A DNA stretch of 15,783 bases from Anaerolineae bacterium (GCA_019912905.1 JAIOHO010000237.1:1-15783), one strand, 5' to 3'; positions 6,769 to 13,847 are shown, counted from the first letter of the stretch. The notes: a model not told the origin generated them from the sequence alone. Program-made: numbers and translations.

Positions 6769-6839
6769 GAGCGTGAGCAGTGCCTGTAGAAAGATTGATG
6801 CATTATTCTGGGGATGGAGTGGAGCCGAAAGGGTAAATC

Positions 6840-7298
6840 ATGTATCACCAGATGGTCAAGCGGATTATCCGCCGGGGGTTCCAGAATATTTCGAGTGCCG
6901 ATTTCGAACCGCTGCTTCGCCAATTCGCGCCGGATGTTCATTTCACGTTTGTCGGCGATCATGCCCTGGGTGCTGATTTTCACCACCGCGAGATGGTCCG
7001 CCGCTGGTTTGATCGCCTGCATCACATCTTCCCCGGATTCCACATCGAAGCCGACCAGATTATCGTCAGCGGGTTTCCCTGGAACACCTCGGCAGCAGTC
7101 CACTTCACCGTTTACGATACCCTGCCAGATGGGGTCCCTTACCGTAATCGAGGCGTTCAGGTCGTGCGCATCGTGTGGGGCCGCGTGGTGGACGATTACC
7201 TGATTGATGATTCCCAGCTTCTGGCGACGACCCTGCGCCACCTGGCCGATCGGGGGGTGGCTGAAGCGCTTCAGCCGCCGCTGACGGACCCCCGCTAG
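6840..7298 (+). CDS. SnoaL-like / NTF2-fold protein
   Basis: A 152-aa soluble protein with the layout of the SnoaL-like ester cyclase branch of the NTF2 superfamily. An N-terminal helix pair (1-30) is followed by APDVHFTFVGDHALGADFHHREMVRRWFDRLHHIFPGFH spread over 30-68 (strand, loop, helix, then the FPG turn). The recurrent GFPWNTSAAVHF (78-89) and curved sheet strands to about 125 follow. The family covers polyketide cyclases, small-molecule isomerases and many proteins of unknown role; no polyketide genes are near, so the substrate is unknown. GAAAGGG ends 6 bases before the ATG. It may be cotranscribed with padR and be a target of that regulator. A weak terminator follows at 7354. Confidence 0.75.
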   Translation: MYHQMVKRIIRRGFQNISSADFEPLLRQFAPDVHFTFVGDHALGADFHHREMVRRWFDRLHHIFPGFHIEADQIIVSGFPWNTSAAVHFTVYDTLPDGVPYRNRGVQVVRIVWGRVVDDYLIDDSQLLATTLRHLADRGVAEALQPPLTDPR

Positions 7299-7353
7299 AC
7301 AACTCCCTGGCGGTCGAATAACCTGCCTGATTCCGGGACCCGATTTGGCTCCA

Positions 7354-7376
7354 CCCCCAATCTCTGGGGGAATTTT
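7354..7376 (+). terminator. weak intrinsic terminator after the SnoaL-like gene
   Basis: CCCCCA (7354-7359) pairs with TGGGGG (7365-7370) around a 5-base loop, followed by AATTTT (7371-7376). The stem is short but GC-rich and the T-run is only four bases, so efficiency is uncertain. Confidence 0.55.
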
Positions 7377-7456
7377 CGAGATTAATCCGGGTGTGTGATG
7401 AGACTTGTCGTTGAGTAGTGGGGTCGTTAAGTGCTCTGTGAAAGGCGGTAAATCCC

Positions 7457-9307
7457 ATGTTTGACGTCGTATTTCTGGGTGTGGCAGTGGTGGTGGTGAT
7501 CGTGCTGCTGGTGATTCTGCCCAGTATCACCCTGGGGCTGGTGGTCATCAGCGAGCGGCAGGTGGGCGTCGTCATCAAGAAGTTCGACCTCAGTCGGCGG
7601 TCGCTGGAAGCGGGCAAACTGGTTGCCCTGAACAACGAACCGGGTTATCAGGCGGATACGCTGGCTCCGGGCTGGCATCTGGGTTACTGGCCGTGGATGT
7701 ACACCGTCCATCGTGTGCCGGTGACGGTCATCCCGCAGGGCGAGATTGGTCTGGTGGTTGCCAACGACGGCACGTCGATCCCGTCTGAGCGCATACTCGG
7801 TAAGGTCGTGGGCTGCGATGATTTTCAGAACGCGCGCCAGTTCCTGATGAATGGGGGTGAAAAGGGCCGTCAGTTGGGCATCCTGACTGCCGGGACGTAC
7901 CGCATCAACACGGCCCTGTTCAGGATCATCACGGCGGATGTGGCCGCAGAGCACGATATGTCACCGGATCAGTTGAAGGTGTATCAGGTCGAGTCGGATA
8001 TGGTCGGCATCGTGACGACGCTGGATGGCAGGCCGATTCCTGAAGGCGAAATTGCTGGCCTGTACCTGGATGGACACGATAATTTCCAGAACGTGCAGGC
8101 GTTTATGGATTTCGGCGGCACGCGCGGCCTCCAGGAGCAGGTGCTGCTGTCTGGCTCGTGGAACCTCAACCCCTGGTTCGTGCATGTGGAACAGGTGCCC
8201 ATGACGGCCATCCCGATTGGTTACGTCGGCGTCGTGATTTCGTTCATCGGCAAGGCGCATGAGGACATCAGCGGCGTCGAGTTCAAGCATGGCGATCTGG
8301 TGCATACCGGGCACAAGGGCGTCTGGGCTATCCCGCTGCATCCGGGCAAACACCCGATCAACACCCGCGTGATGCGCGTCGAACTGGTGCCGACGACTAA
8401 CATCGTCCTGAACTGGGCAACCCGCATCGAGGCGCACAACTACGACAACAAACTGTCGTCGATCACGGTGCGCTCCAGCGACGGCTTTGGTTTCACGCTC
8501 GACGTGTCCCAGATCATCCACATCGGGATGCTGGAAGCGCCCAAAGTGATTTCGCGGGTCGGCTCGGTGCAGAATCTGGTCGATCACGTGCTCCAGCCGA
8601 TTGTCGGGAACTACTTCCGCAACGCGGCGCAGACCAACACCGTGCTCGATTTCCTGATCGCGCGCAGTGAGCGCCAGTTGGAGGCGGCGGAGCATATCGC
8701 GCGGGCGCTGCGGGCCTATGACGTCGAGGCGATTGATACGCTCATTGGCGACATCAACCCGCCGGAGAAGCTGATGGAGACGCTGACCGACCGCAAGATT
8801 GCCGAGGAACAGCGCAAGACCTATCAGGTGCAGCAGGCTGCGCAGGAACAGCGTCAACTGCTGGTGCGTGAAACGGCACAGGCCGATATTCAGCAGGAGA
8901 TGGTCAAGGCCGAACGCAGCGTCAGCATCGCCGAGATGCACGCGCAGGCCGAAGTCCAGCGCGCGACCGGCGACGCCGAAGCGGTCCGGTTGATGGCTCA
9001 GGGTGAAGCCGAAGCCATCCGCGCCAAGGGCGAAGCCCAGGCTGACGCCTACCGCGCCGGTGCCGAAGCGATGGGAGCCGAGGGTTACACTGCCGTGCAG
9101 TTGATGCAGGTCGTCGGCCAGAATCACATCCGCATCCTGCCTGAAATCCTGGTGGGTGGCGAGCGGGGCGGCAGCGTGGCCGATGCGCTGCTGAGCGTCA
9201 TCCTGCAAAATCAGCTTAAGGCTCAGCCGCCGGTGTCGCACAACGGCCACAGTGCGGAGGCAGCCCCGGCGATCATCGAAGGTGAGGTCGGAGAAACGAC
9301 TGCCTGA
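7457..9307 (+). CDS. SPFH/band-7 (flotillin-like) membrane protein with N-terminal tandem repeats
   Basis: A 616-aa protein. A single N-terminal membrane segment (about 4-30) anchors it. Residues 36-317 hold repeated beta-rich units (see repeat entry). The band-7/SPFH core is about 318-440 (SSDGFGFTLDVSQIIHIG at 340-357). A long alanine/glutamate-rich coiled coil (about 440-540) includes AQAEVQRATGDAEAVRLMAQGEAEAIRAKGEAQADA in pieces, followed by the conserved flotillin-type tail (GYTAVQLMQVVGQNHIRILPEIL, 543-565). SPFH proteins oligomerise into ring or cage assemblies on membranes and scaffold partners such as proteases. No NfeD-like partner gene is adjacent. AAAGGCGG precedes the ATG by 8 bases; a strong terminator follows, so it is probably monocistronic. 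The repeat region makes it longer than typical band-7 proteins. Confidence 0.88.
   Translation: MFDVVFLGVAVVVVIVLLVILPSITLGLVVISERQVGVVIKKFDLSRRSLEAGKLVALNNEPGYQADTLAPGWHLGYWPWMYTVHRVPVTVIPQGEIGLVVANDGTSIPSERILGKVVGCDDFQNARQFLMNGGEKGRQLGILTAGTYRINTALFRIITADVAAEHDMSPDQLKVYQVESDMVGIVTTLDGRPIPEGEIAGLYLDGHDNFQNVQAFMDFGGTRGLQEQVLLSGSWNLNPWFVHVEQVPMTAIPIGYVGVVISFIGKAHEDISGVEFKHGDLVHTGHKGVWAIPLHPGKHPINTRVMRVELVPTTNIVLNWATRIEAHNYDNKLSSITVRSSDGFGFTLDVSQIIHIGMLEAPKVISRVGSVQNLVDHVLQPIVGNYFRNAAQTNTVLDFLIARSERQLEAAEHIARALRAYDVEAIDTLIGDINPPEKLMETLTDRKIAEEQRKTYQVQQAAQEQRQLLVRETAQADIQQEMVKAERSVSIAEMHAQAEVQRATGDAEAVRLMAQGEAEAIRAKGEAQADAYRAGAEAMGAEGYTAVQLMQVVGQNHIRILPEILVGGERGGSVADALLSVILQNQLKAQPPVSHNGHSAEAAPAIIEGEVGETTA
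7562..8407 (+). repeat. four-fold protein repeat in the SPFH protein
   Basis: Four units begin with a VGVV-type strand at residues 36 (QVGVV), 97 (IGLVV), 183 (VGIV) and 257 (YVGVV). They recur with a terminal VPxTxIP-type strand at 87 (VPVTVIP), 247 (VPMTAIP) and 311 (VPTTNIV). Units two and three are closest: both have an IP dipeptide ten residues in, a DDFQN/DNFQN block (121-125, 208-212), a GG-x-x-G block (133-137, 220-224) and a late G-N-F pattern. The similarity is at protein level; DNA is not repeated, so the duplication is old. Confidence 0.7.
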
Positions 9308-9330
9308 CATCCAACTGAACAGCTCATCAG

Positions 9331-9376
9331 GCGTGCTTATCCTCTGTTGGAATGGGGATAGGCACGCTTTTGGTTT
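9331..9376 (+). terminator. strong intrinsic terminator after the SPFH gene
   Basis: A 14-bp stem (9331-9344 with 9354-9367, two G-U pairs) closes a 9-base loop and is followed by TTTTGGTTT (9368-9376). It ends transcription 24 bases after the SPFH stop. Its T-run overlaps the -35 element of the next gene. Confidence 0.9.
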
Positions 9377-9403
9377 GAAGGGCAGGAGTCTATCCCGTAT
9401 AAT
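9375..9403 (+). promoter_or_regulatory. promoter of the Uma2-family gene
   Basis: TTGAAG (9375-9380) and a perfect TATAAT (9398-9403) are separated by 17 bases; predicted start near 9410, 20 bases before the ATG. Confidence 0.85.
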
Positions 9404-9429
9404 ACTAACAACCATCCAGGGAGTAGACG

Positions 9430-9990
9430 ATGGCGGTACAGGAACAACTCTACACGCTTGAGGAATATCGGAAAATTGCCCTGCTGCCCGAAAACGAAGA
9501 CAAGCGGCTGGAGTGGGAAAGTGGGGTCATTGTCGATATGGGATCGTCCAGCCGACTCAACGCGGTGATTGCCGCACGGATCATTTATTTCCTGAATCTC
9601 CATGTTATTCCCAACGACCTGGGGTATGTCACGGGTCCTGATGCCGGGTTTCTGCTGAATCCGGTTGGACGGGTACGCTTGCCGGATGCGGCGTTCATTT
9701 CAAAGGCACGTGGTGTCGATCTGATGGGGGTGGAGTTTGACGTTGCGCCAGACCTGGCCGTCGAAGTCGTTTCTCCTGATGAGGATGTGTTCCGCAAAGT
9801 CAAAGAATATATTCGTTCCGGCACCCGCATGGTCCTGGCAGTCTATGGACAGGAAAAAGTCGTCGATGTGTTTACGCCGACTCTGGAAGGCGAATATCGC
9901 GTGCAGGAACTTACCCTCGAAGATACCTTTGACGGCGGTGAGGTGCTGCCCGGTTTCAAGCTGCGGCTCACAGACATCTTTCCCGCCTGA
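9430..9990 (+). CDS. Uma2-family protein (DUF820, putative PD-(D/E)XK nuclease fold)
   Basis: A 186-aa protein. It starts with the family-typical YTLEEYRKI and ends with PGFKLRLTDIFPA. The nuclease-like core is visible: an early acidic residue in EWESG (E30), LPDAAFIS with D86, and DLAVEVVSPDED with E112, followed by KVKEYIRSG (123-131). These correspond to the PD and ExV elements of the restriction-endonuclease-like fold. The usual aromatic VW-Y-DP strand is replaced here by MVLAVYGQEK. The family is annotated as Uma2 endonuclease but its biological role is not established. Many copies per genome are common in Chloroflexota and Cyanobacteria. AGGGAG lies 6 bases before the ATG. It has its own promoter, no methylase or partner gene is adjacent, and no terminator is obvious before malQ. 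Confidence 0.88.
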   Translation: MAVQEQLYTLEEYRKIALLPENEDKRLEWESGVIVDMGSSSRLNAVIAARIIYFLNLHVIPNDLGYVTGPDAGFLLNPVGRVRLPDAAFISKARGVDLMGVEFDVAPDLAVEVVSPDEDVFRKVKEYIRSGTRMVLAVYGQEKVVDVFTPTLEGEYRVQELTLEDTFDGGEVLPGFKLRLTDIFPA

Positions 9991-10017
9991 TCCTCGCCGC
10001 CGCGCTTGCGCCTGATC

Positions 10018-10026
10018 TGGTACAAT
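10018..10026 (+). promoter_or_regulatory. extended -10 promoter of malQ
   Basis: TGGTACAAT is an extended -10 (TGn + TACAAT) with no good -35 at 16-18 bases. Predicted start is near 10033, about 36 bases before the malQ ATG. The 11-mer TCTGGTACAAT (10016-10026) recurs at the same distance from the GNAT gene on the other strand. Confidence 0.55.
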
Positions 10027-10068
10027 ACCATTCATCTGCATAAGAAAAATCAGATTTCGAGCGTGTCT

Positions 10069-11616
10069 ATGTCCGAAACGACTTCCTTATTTCCCCGCTC
10101 TGCCGGGGTGCTGCTGCATCCGACCTCTCTGCCGGGGCGTTATGGCATCGGCGACCTGGGCGAACACGCCTACCGCTTCGTCGATTGGCTGAACCAGACC
10201 GGGCAAACGATCTGGCAAATTCTGCCACTGGGACCGACCAGCTACGGCGACTCGCCCTATCAGACGCTGTCGGCCTTCGCTGGCAATCCCAACCTCATCA
10301 GCCTGGATACGCTGGTGAACGAAGGTTGGCTGACCGCGGCGGATCTGGCCGATGTGCCGGATTTCCCGGTCGAGCGCGTCGATTACGGCTGGATCATCCC
10401 CTGGCACGACGAGAAACTCACGCTGGCCTATCAGCGCTTCAGCGCGAAGGGCACGCCCGAACAGAAGGCAGCTTATGCGGCCTGGTCCGCCGAGCATGCT
10501 CACTGGCTGGACGATTTCGCGCTGTTCGCCGCACTGAAGGACTCACACGGCGGGCGGCCCTGGGTCGAATGGCCGGATGGGGAGGCCCTGCGCGATCCGG
10601 CTGCACTCGAAAAGGCGCGGCAGACTCAGGCGGCGCGCATTGCCGATCACCGCTTCCGCCAGTGGGTGTTCCACCAGCAGTGGTACGCGCTGCGGAATTA
10701 CGCCCACTCGCGCGGTATTCGCTTTTTTGGCGATATTCCCATCTTCGTCGCGCACGACAGCAGCGATGTATGGGCCAACCGCGACCGCTATTACCTGGAT
10801 GCACACGGCAACCCGCTGGTGATCGCCGGGGTGCCGCCGGATTATTTCAGCGCCACCGGCCAGCGCTGGGGCAACCCGCTTTACCGCTGGGACGTGATGC
10901 AGGCGCACGGTTATGACTGGTGGATCAGGCGTTTTCAGGCAGTGCTCGGCGTGGTCGATCTGGTGCGCATCGATCATTTCCGGGGGTTTGAAGCCTACTG
11001 GGAAATCCCGGCCAGCGAACCAACGGCAGTCCACGGGGAGTGGAAGCCGGGGCCGCGCTACGACTTCTTCAACGTCGTCCAGCAGGCACTGGGTATTCTG
11101 CCGATTGTGGCCGAGGACCTGGGCGTCATCACCCCGGAGGTCGAAGCGCTGCGCGATACCTATAACCTGCCCGGCATGAAGGTGCTGCAATTCGCCTGGA
11201 GCGACCCCAAGAATCCATTCCTGCCGCATAATCACGGCGTCAACAGCATCGTCTACAGCGGCACGCACGACAACAACACGACCGTCGGCTGGTGGTTGGA
11301 CGAAACCGGCGACCAGACGCGCGAGTTCATCACCGATTACCTGGGGCACGAGGTCTGGGAAGCGAACTGGGCGCTGATCCGCCTGGGCATGATGTCCGCC
11401 GCGCATACCTTCATCGCGCCGATGCAGGATATTCTCGGCCTGGGCAAAGAAGGCCGCATGAATACGCCGGGGGTCGAAAGCGGCAACTGGACGTGGCGTT
11501 TCACGGCGGATGCCTTCGACGACCCGGCCCGCGACCGGCTGGCGCAGTTGACCTGGCTGTACCGCCGCCGCGCCGACCAGCAGGAGCGCGTTTACGGCGA
11601 CGTGGCCGTCCAGTAA
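10069..11616 (+). CDS. malQ: 4-alpha-glucanotransferase (amylomaltase, GH77)
   Basis: A 515-aa cytoplasmic enzyme that moves alpha-1,4-glucan segments between maltodextrins, in maltodextrin or glycogen metabolism. It begins with the family signature SAGVLLHPTSLPGRYGIGDLG (11-31, shown in part) and LPLGPTSYGDSPYQ (52-65). Catalytic residues are in place: the nucleophile D302 in VRIDHFRGF, the acid/base E349 in IVAEDLG, and D401 in GTHDNNT. The substrate loop FFGDIPIFVAHDSSDVW (219-235) and C-terminal MNTPGVESGNW (464-474) are also typical. Length is normal for a short bacterial amylomaltase. The ATG at 10069 matches the conserved N-terminus; a longer TTG start at 10006 would span the promoter. 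The ribosome site is weak (GAG about 8 bases upstream). No other glycogen or maltose genes lie in the window. Confidence 0.96.
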   Translation: MSETTSLFPRSAGVLLHPTSLPGRYGIGDLGEHAYRFVDWLNQTGQTIWQILPLGPTSYGDSPYQTLSAFAGNPNLISLDTLVNEGWLTAADLADVPDFPVERVDYGWIIPWHDEKLTLAYQRFSAKGTPEQKAAYAAWSAEHAHWLDDFALFAALKDSHGGRPWVEWPDGEALRDPAALEKARQTQAARIADHRFRQWVFHQQWYALRNYAHSRGIRFFGDIPIFVAHDSSDVWANRDRYYLDAHGNPLVIAGVPPDYFSATGQRWGNPLYRWDVMQAHGYDWWIRRFQAVLGVVDLVRIDHFRGFEAYWEIPASEPTAVHGEWKPGPRYDFFNVVQQALGILPIVAEDLGVITPEVEALRDTYNLPGMKVLQFAWSDPKNPFLPHNHGVNSIVYSGTHDNNTTVGWWLDETGDQTREFITDYLGHEVWEANWALIRLGMMSAAHTFIAPMQDILGLGKEGRMNTPGVESGNWTWRFTADAFDDPARDRLAQLTWLYRRRADQQERVYGDVAVQ

Positions 11617-11646
11617 GATTCCAAACGCAAAGACCGTAAGGAAGCC

Positions 11647-11680
11647 AAGGCGCAGAGGACAATCCTTTGTGCCTTTTTTT
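11647..11680 (+). terminator. strong intrinsic terminator after malQ
   Basis: A 13-bp stem (11647-11659 with 11663-11675, two G-U pairs) with a 3-base loop is followed by seven T (11674-11680). The remaining stretch to 11807 contains no gene and no promoter close to consensus. Confidence 0.93.
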
Positions 11681-11807
11681 CTGCCCATCGGCAGCCGCTG
11701 GCGATAGGATTCCTTTGCCCCTGACAGGTGACATTCAGCACTATGAGCCAATATTGTTGCCGCACATACTTTTAGGCGGATGATCAATTTCTGTCAGGAG
11801 GAAGGAC

Positions 11808-12221
11808 ATGGACAACAATCTGGTACGCTGGGCGATTCTTATCGTGCTGCTGGCGCATGGAGTCGGCCATGTGATGGGCTTTCTGGCGGCGTGGACCAAT
11901 GTCCCCATGGGCTTTACGGATCGGCCCTGGGTACTGTCGAGCACGGTGACGCTGGAAAGCGCGGTCGGGCGAGCATTCGGCCTCTTGTGGCTGGTTGCGC
12001 TGGTTGCGTTTCTGGGGGGTGTCTACGGGTTGATTGGGCATCAGGACTGGGCGCGGACGCTGCTGATCGCAGCGGCGTTTATCTCACTGGTCGCCATCCT
12101 GCCCTGGTGGAACACCGTCACCGCCGGGTCGCGGCTGGGGGCCGTGCTGGTCGATGTGGTGGTGATCGCGGCGCTGCTGCCGCCCTGGGGCGTGCAGATC
12201 GTCCAGTCGCTCAGCCAGTAA
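11808..12221 (+). CDS. small four-helix membrane protein of unknown function
   Basis: A 137-aa, very hydrophobic protein with four predicted membrane spans (about 7-28, 53-77, 83-103 and 108-127). Notable features are a His pair in the first helix (AHGVGHVMGF, H17 and H21), a loop motif DRPWVLS (38-44), and WW at 100-101. A perfect AGGAGG lies shortly before the ATG (AGGAGGAAGGAC-ATG), stronger than any other ribosome site here. I do not recognise a named family. The paired histidines could bind haem or metal, but that is speculation. It stands alone after the malQ terminator and converges on lipB, with only 7 bases between stop codons. Confidence 0.75.
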   Translation: MDNNLVRWAILIVLLAHGVGHVMGFLAAWTNVPMGFTDRPWVLSSTVTLESAVGRAFGLLWLVALVAFLGGVYGLIGHQDWARTLLIAAAFISLVAILPWWNTVTAGSRLGAVLVDVVVIAALLPPWGVQIVQSLSQ

Positions 12222-12228
12222 ACGCGGC

Positions 12229-12930
12229 TCATCCTTGCGCGGTGTGCGCCGAGGTAGAGCGAATCATCTCGAAACCAAAGACTTCGCCAAAGTGCGCCAC
12301 CAGGCGTTCGGTCACGGCGTCGGCATCGACCGGACCGCCGAACAGCCGCGCCATGCTGGTCACGCCTTTGTCGCGGATGCCGCAGGGGATGATGCCGCTG
12401 AAGTAATCCAGGTCCGTGTGGACGTTGAGTGCAAAGCCGTGTTTCGTCACGGCTTTGACGTTGATTTTGACGCCGATGGCGCAAATCTTTTCCTCGCCGC
12501 GCGGGGTATCGACCCACACGCCGGTCAGCCCGGGGATCGACCTTCCCTCGATGTCGAAATCGGCCAGCGTGCGGATGATGACGGACTCGATGTTACGCAG
12601 GTAGCCGAGCACATCCAGCTTGAGGCGCTCGCTGGTGCGCGGCAGTTGCAGGATGGGATAGCCGACGAGCTGGCCCGGCCCGTGATAGGTGACGTCGCCG
12701 CCCCGGTCGATGTGGAATAATTCGACTCCGCGCCGCTGACGTTCGGCCTCGTCCCACAGGATATACTCGTTGTGTCCGGCGGAGCCAAGCGTAAAGGTGT
12801 GGGGATGTTCCAGCAGCAGCAGGCGATCCGGCGCGCTTCCCTGGCTGCGAGCCTGCACCAGTTTGGCCTGTAGATCCCATGCATGGGCGTAGGGCACGCG
12901 CCCCATGCGCCAGACTTCGCAGATCGGCAC
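12229..12930 (-). CDS. lipB: octanoyl-[acyl-carrier-protein]:protein octanoyltransferase
   Basis: A 233-aa enzyme that transfers octanoate from acyl carrier protein to lipoyl domains (E2 subunits, GcvH), the first step of lipoate synthesis. Signatures are RGGDVTYHGPGQLVGYPI (76-93), the catalytic lysine K148 in EKICAIGVKI, HGFALNV (164-170), and the catalytic cysteine C183 in IIPCGI followed by VTS. Length is normal. The start is GTG at 12930, overlapping the stop of the upstream gene by one base (TAGTG); AAGGAA lies about 9 bases before it. An internal ATG at 12906 would remove conserved N-terminal sequence. The overlap indicates translational coupling with the dienelactone-hydrolase-like gene. 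No lipA is present in the window. Confidence 0.95.
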   Translation of the reverse strand: MPICEVWRMGRVPYAHAWDLQAKLVQARSQGSAPDRLLLLEHPHTFTLGSAGHNEYILWDEAERQRRGVELFHIDRGGDVTYHGPGQLVGYPILQLPRTSERLKLDVLGYLRNIESVIIRTLADFDIEGRSIPGLTGVWVDTPRGEEKICAIGVKINVKAVTKHGFALNVHTDLDYFSGIIPCGIRDKGVTSMARLFGGPVDADAVTERLVAHFGEVFGFEMIRSTSAHTAQG

Positions 12931-13682
12931 TAGAATCGTTTCCTTTCCGGCGGCTGAGTCGGCCCTTCCAGCCGGTCATCCAGAAAATCGAGCATGTGCC
13001 CCCAGGCTGCGCGGCTGATGGCCTGCTGTGGCTCCGTCAGGGTGTCGGCAAACAGGTCGTGGCCGATGCCATCGAGCATGACGACCTGGTGCGGCGGGTC
13101 GATCTTGCAGGCTGCCAGTTCGCCGCGCAGTTGGTCGATGATCGCCTGCGTGACGAAGGTCTCCTGCGCGCCGTAAAACGCCAGGATGGGGGTATTGGCC
13201 CGCTGAAAATGGCCCAGGTAGCGCTGTGGAAAGCCACCAAAGGCGACGGCTGCTTCCAGGTCGGCACGTACAATCGCAGCTTCGAAGGCCAGACTGCCGC
13301 CCATGCCGAAGCCCACGGCGGCCACATCGCCGTTGCAGTGGCGATGCGTCTCCAGCACGCCCAGGGCGGTGTTGGCCCGCCGGTAGCCGACGTTGCCCAG
13401 GGCATCCAGCAGACCTAAGGCTTCGGCGGCGCTGGTGGCAATCTTGCCGTCGAACAGGTCCGGTACGATCACGTAGTAGCCGGTTTGGGCCAGCAGCATG
13501 GTCATGCGGCGGATGATGGGGGTCACGCCCCACCAGTCATGGATCAGGGCAATGCCGGGAAACTTCGCGCCCATCACCGGATGCGCCCAGTACGCCGGGA
13601 CGTGGGTGCCGTCCTCCATCGCAATCTGGATATGGCCGCTGGTGACTTCGTATTCGATATGGTCGGGGTTATAGAGGGGCAT
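12930..13682 (-). CDS. dienelactone-hydrolase-fold protein with altered catalytic triad
   Basis: A 250-aa alpha/beta-hydrolase of the dienelactone hydrolase family, by its order of elements: ALIHDWWGV (45-53), YVIVPDLFDGK (70-80), VGFGMGGSLAF (123-133), ILAFYGAQETFV (166-177) and DGIGHDLFADT (204-214). In active members the nucleophile is Cys in GFCxGG. Here that position is Gly126. The acid Asp is Glu174, and the Glu that gates the nucleophile is Asp49. Only His208 is kept. It may be catalytically inactive, or may use another residue (S130 is nearby). GAGAGG lies 7 bases before the ATG. The TAG stop overlaps the lipB GTG, so the two are cotranslated; a link to lipoate metabolism is not known for this family. 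Confidence 0.87.
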   Translation of the reverse strand: MPLYNPDHIEYEVTSGHIQIAMEDGTHVPAYWAHPVMGAKFPGIALIHDWWGVTPIIRRMTMLLAQTGYYVIVPDLFDGKIATSAAEALGLLDALGNVGYRRANTALGVLETHRHCNGDVAAVGFGMGGSLAFEAAIVRADLEAAVAFGGFPQRYLGHFQRANTPILAFYGAQETFVTQAIIDQLRGELAACKIDPPHQVVMLDGIGHDLFADTLTEPQQAISRAAWGHMLDFLDDRLEGPTQPPERKRF

Positions 13683-13753
13683 TCCGCAACCTCTCGTCTG
13701 CCTTACGGGTCGCCACTAATCGGTTTTGCGGACAGGGAGTTTGTCTGCGTCTT

Positions 13754-13847
13754 ACCTCACTCCGTCTCGCGTGGCTCGGCTCCTCTCTCCAACCGGGTGA
13801 GAGGAAGGATAATCGAAAGTTGGCAAGGGGTGAGGTGTTTGACCTCA
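13754..13847. repeat. nested inverted-repeat element in the DLH-GNAT spacer
   Basis: The 182-base spacer has an outer inverted repeat ACCTCACTCC (13754-13763) / GGGGTGAGGT (13827-13836), 9 of 10 matching. An inner one is CCTCTC (13782-13787) / GAGAGG (13799-13804). A third, competing hairpin is TGAGGT (13831-13836) / ACCTCA (13842-13847). The composition (CTCACC... CTCTCC...GGGTGAGAGG) resembles the intergenic palindromic repeats common in Chloroflexota and Cyanobacteria, from memory of such genomes. No T-run, so not a standard terminator. The rest of the spacer shows nothing I can name. Confidence 0.5.

Noticed and set aside
7961..9415. 484-residue minus-strand frame opposite the SPFH gene
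   Set aside because: Shadow frame; it also crosses the strong plus-strand terminator region and has no recognisable domain.
10006..10068. Longer malQ N-terminus from TTG at 10006
   Set aside because: The added residues do not match the GH77 N-terminus and the stretch contains the extended -10 promoter.
10543..11787. 414-residue minus-strand frame opposite malQ
   Set aside because: Shadow frame covering malQ catalytic motifs and the malQ terminator; no domain content.
12222..12228. Shared bidirectional terminator between the four-helix protein and lipB
   Set aside because: Only seven bases separate the stops and no hairpin with T-runs is visible across the junction.
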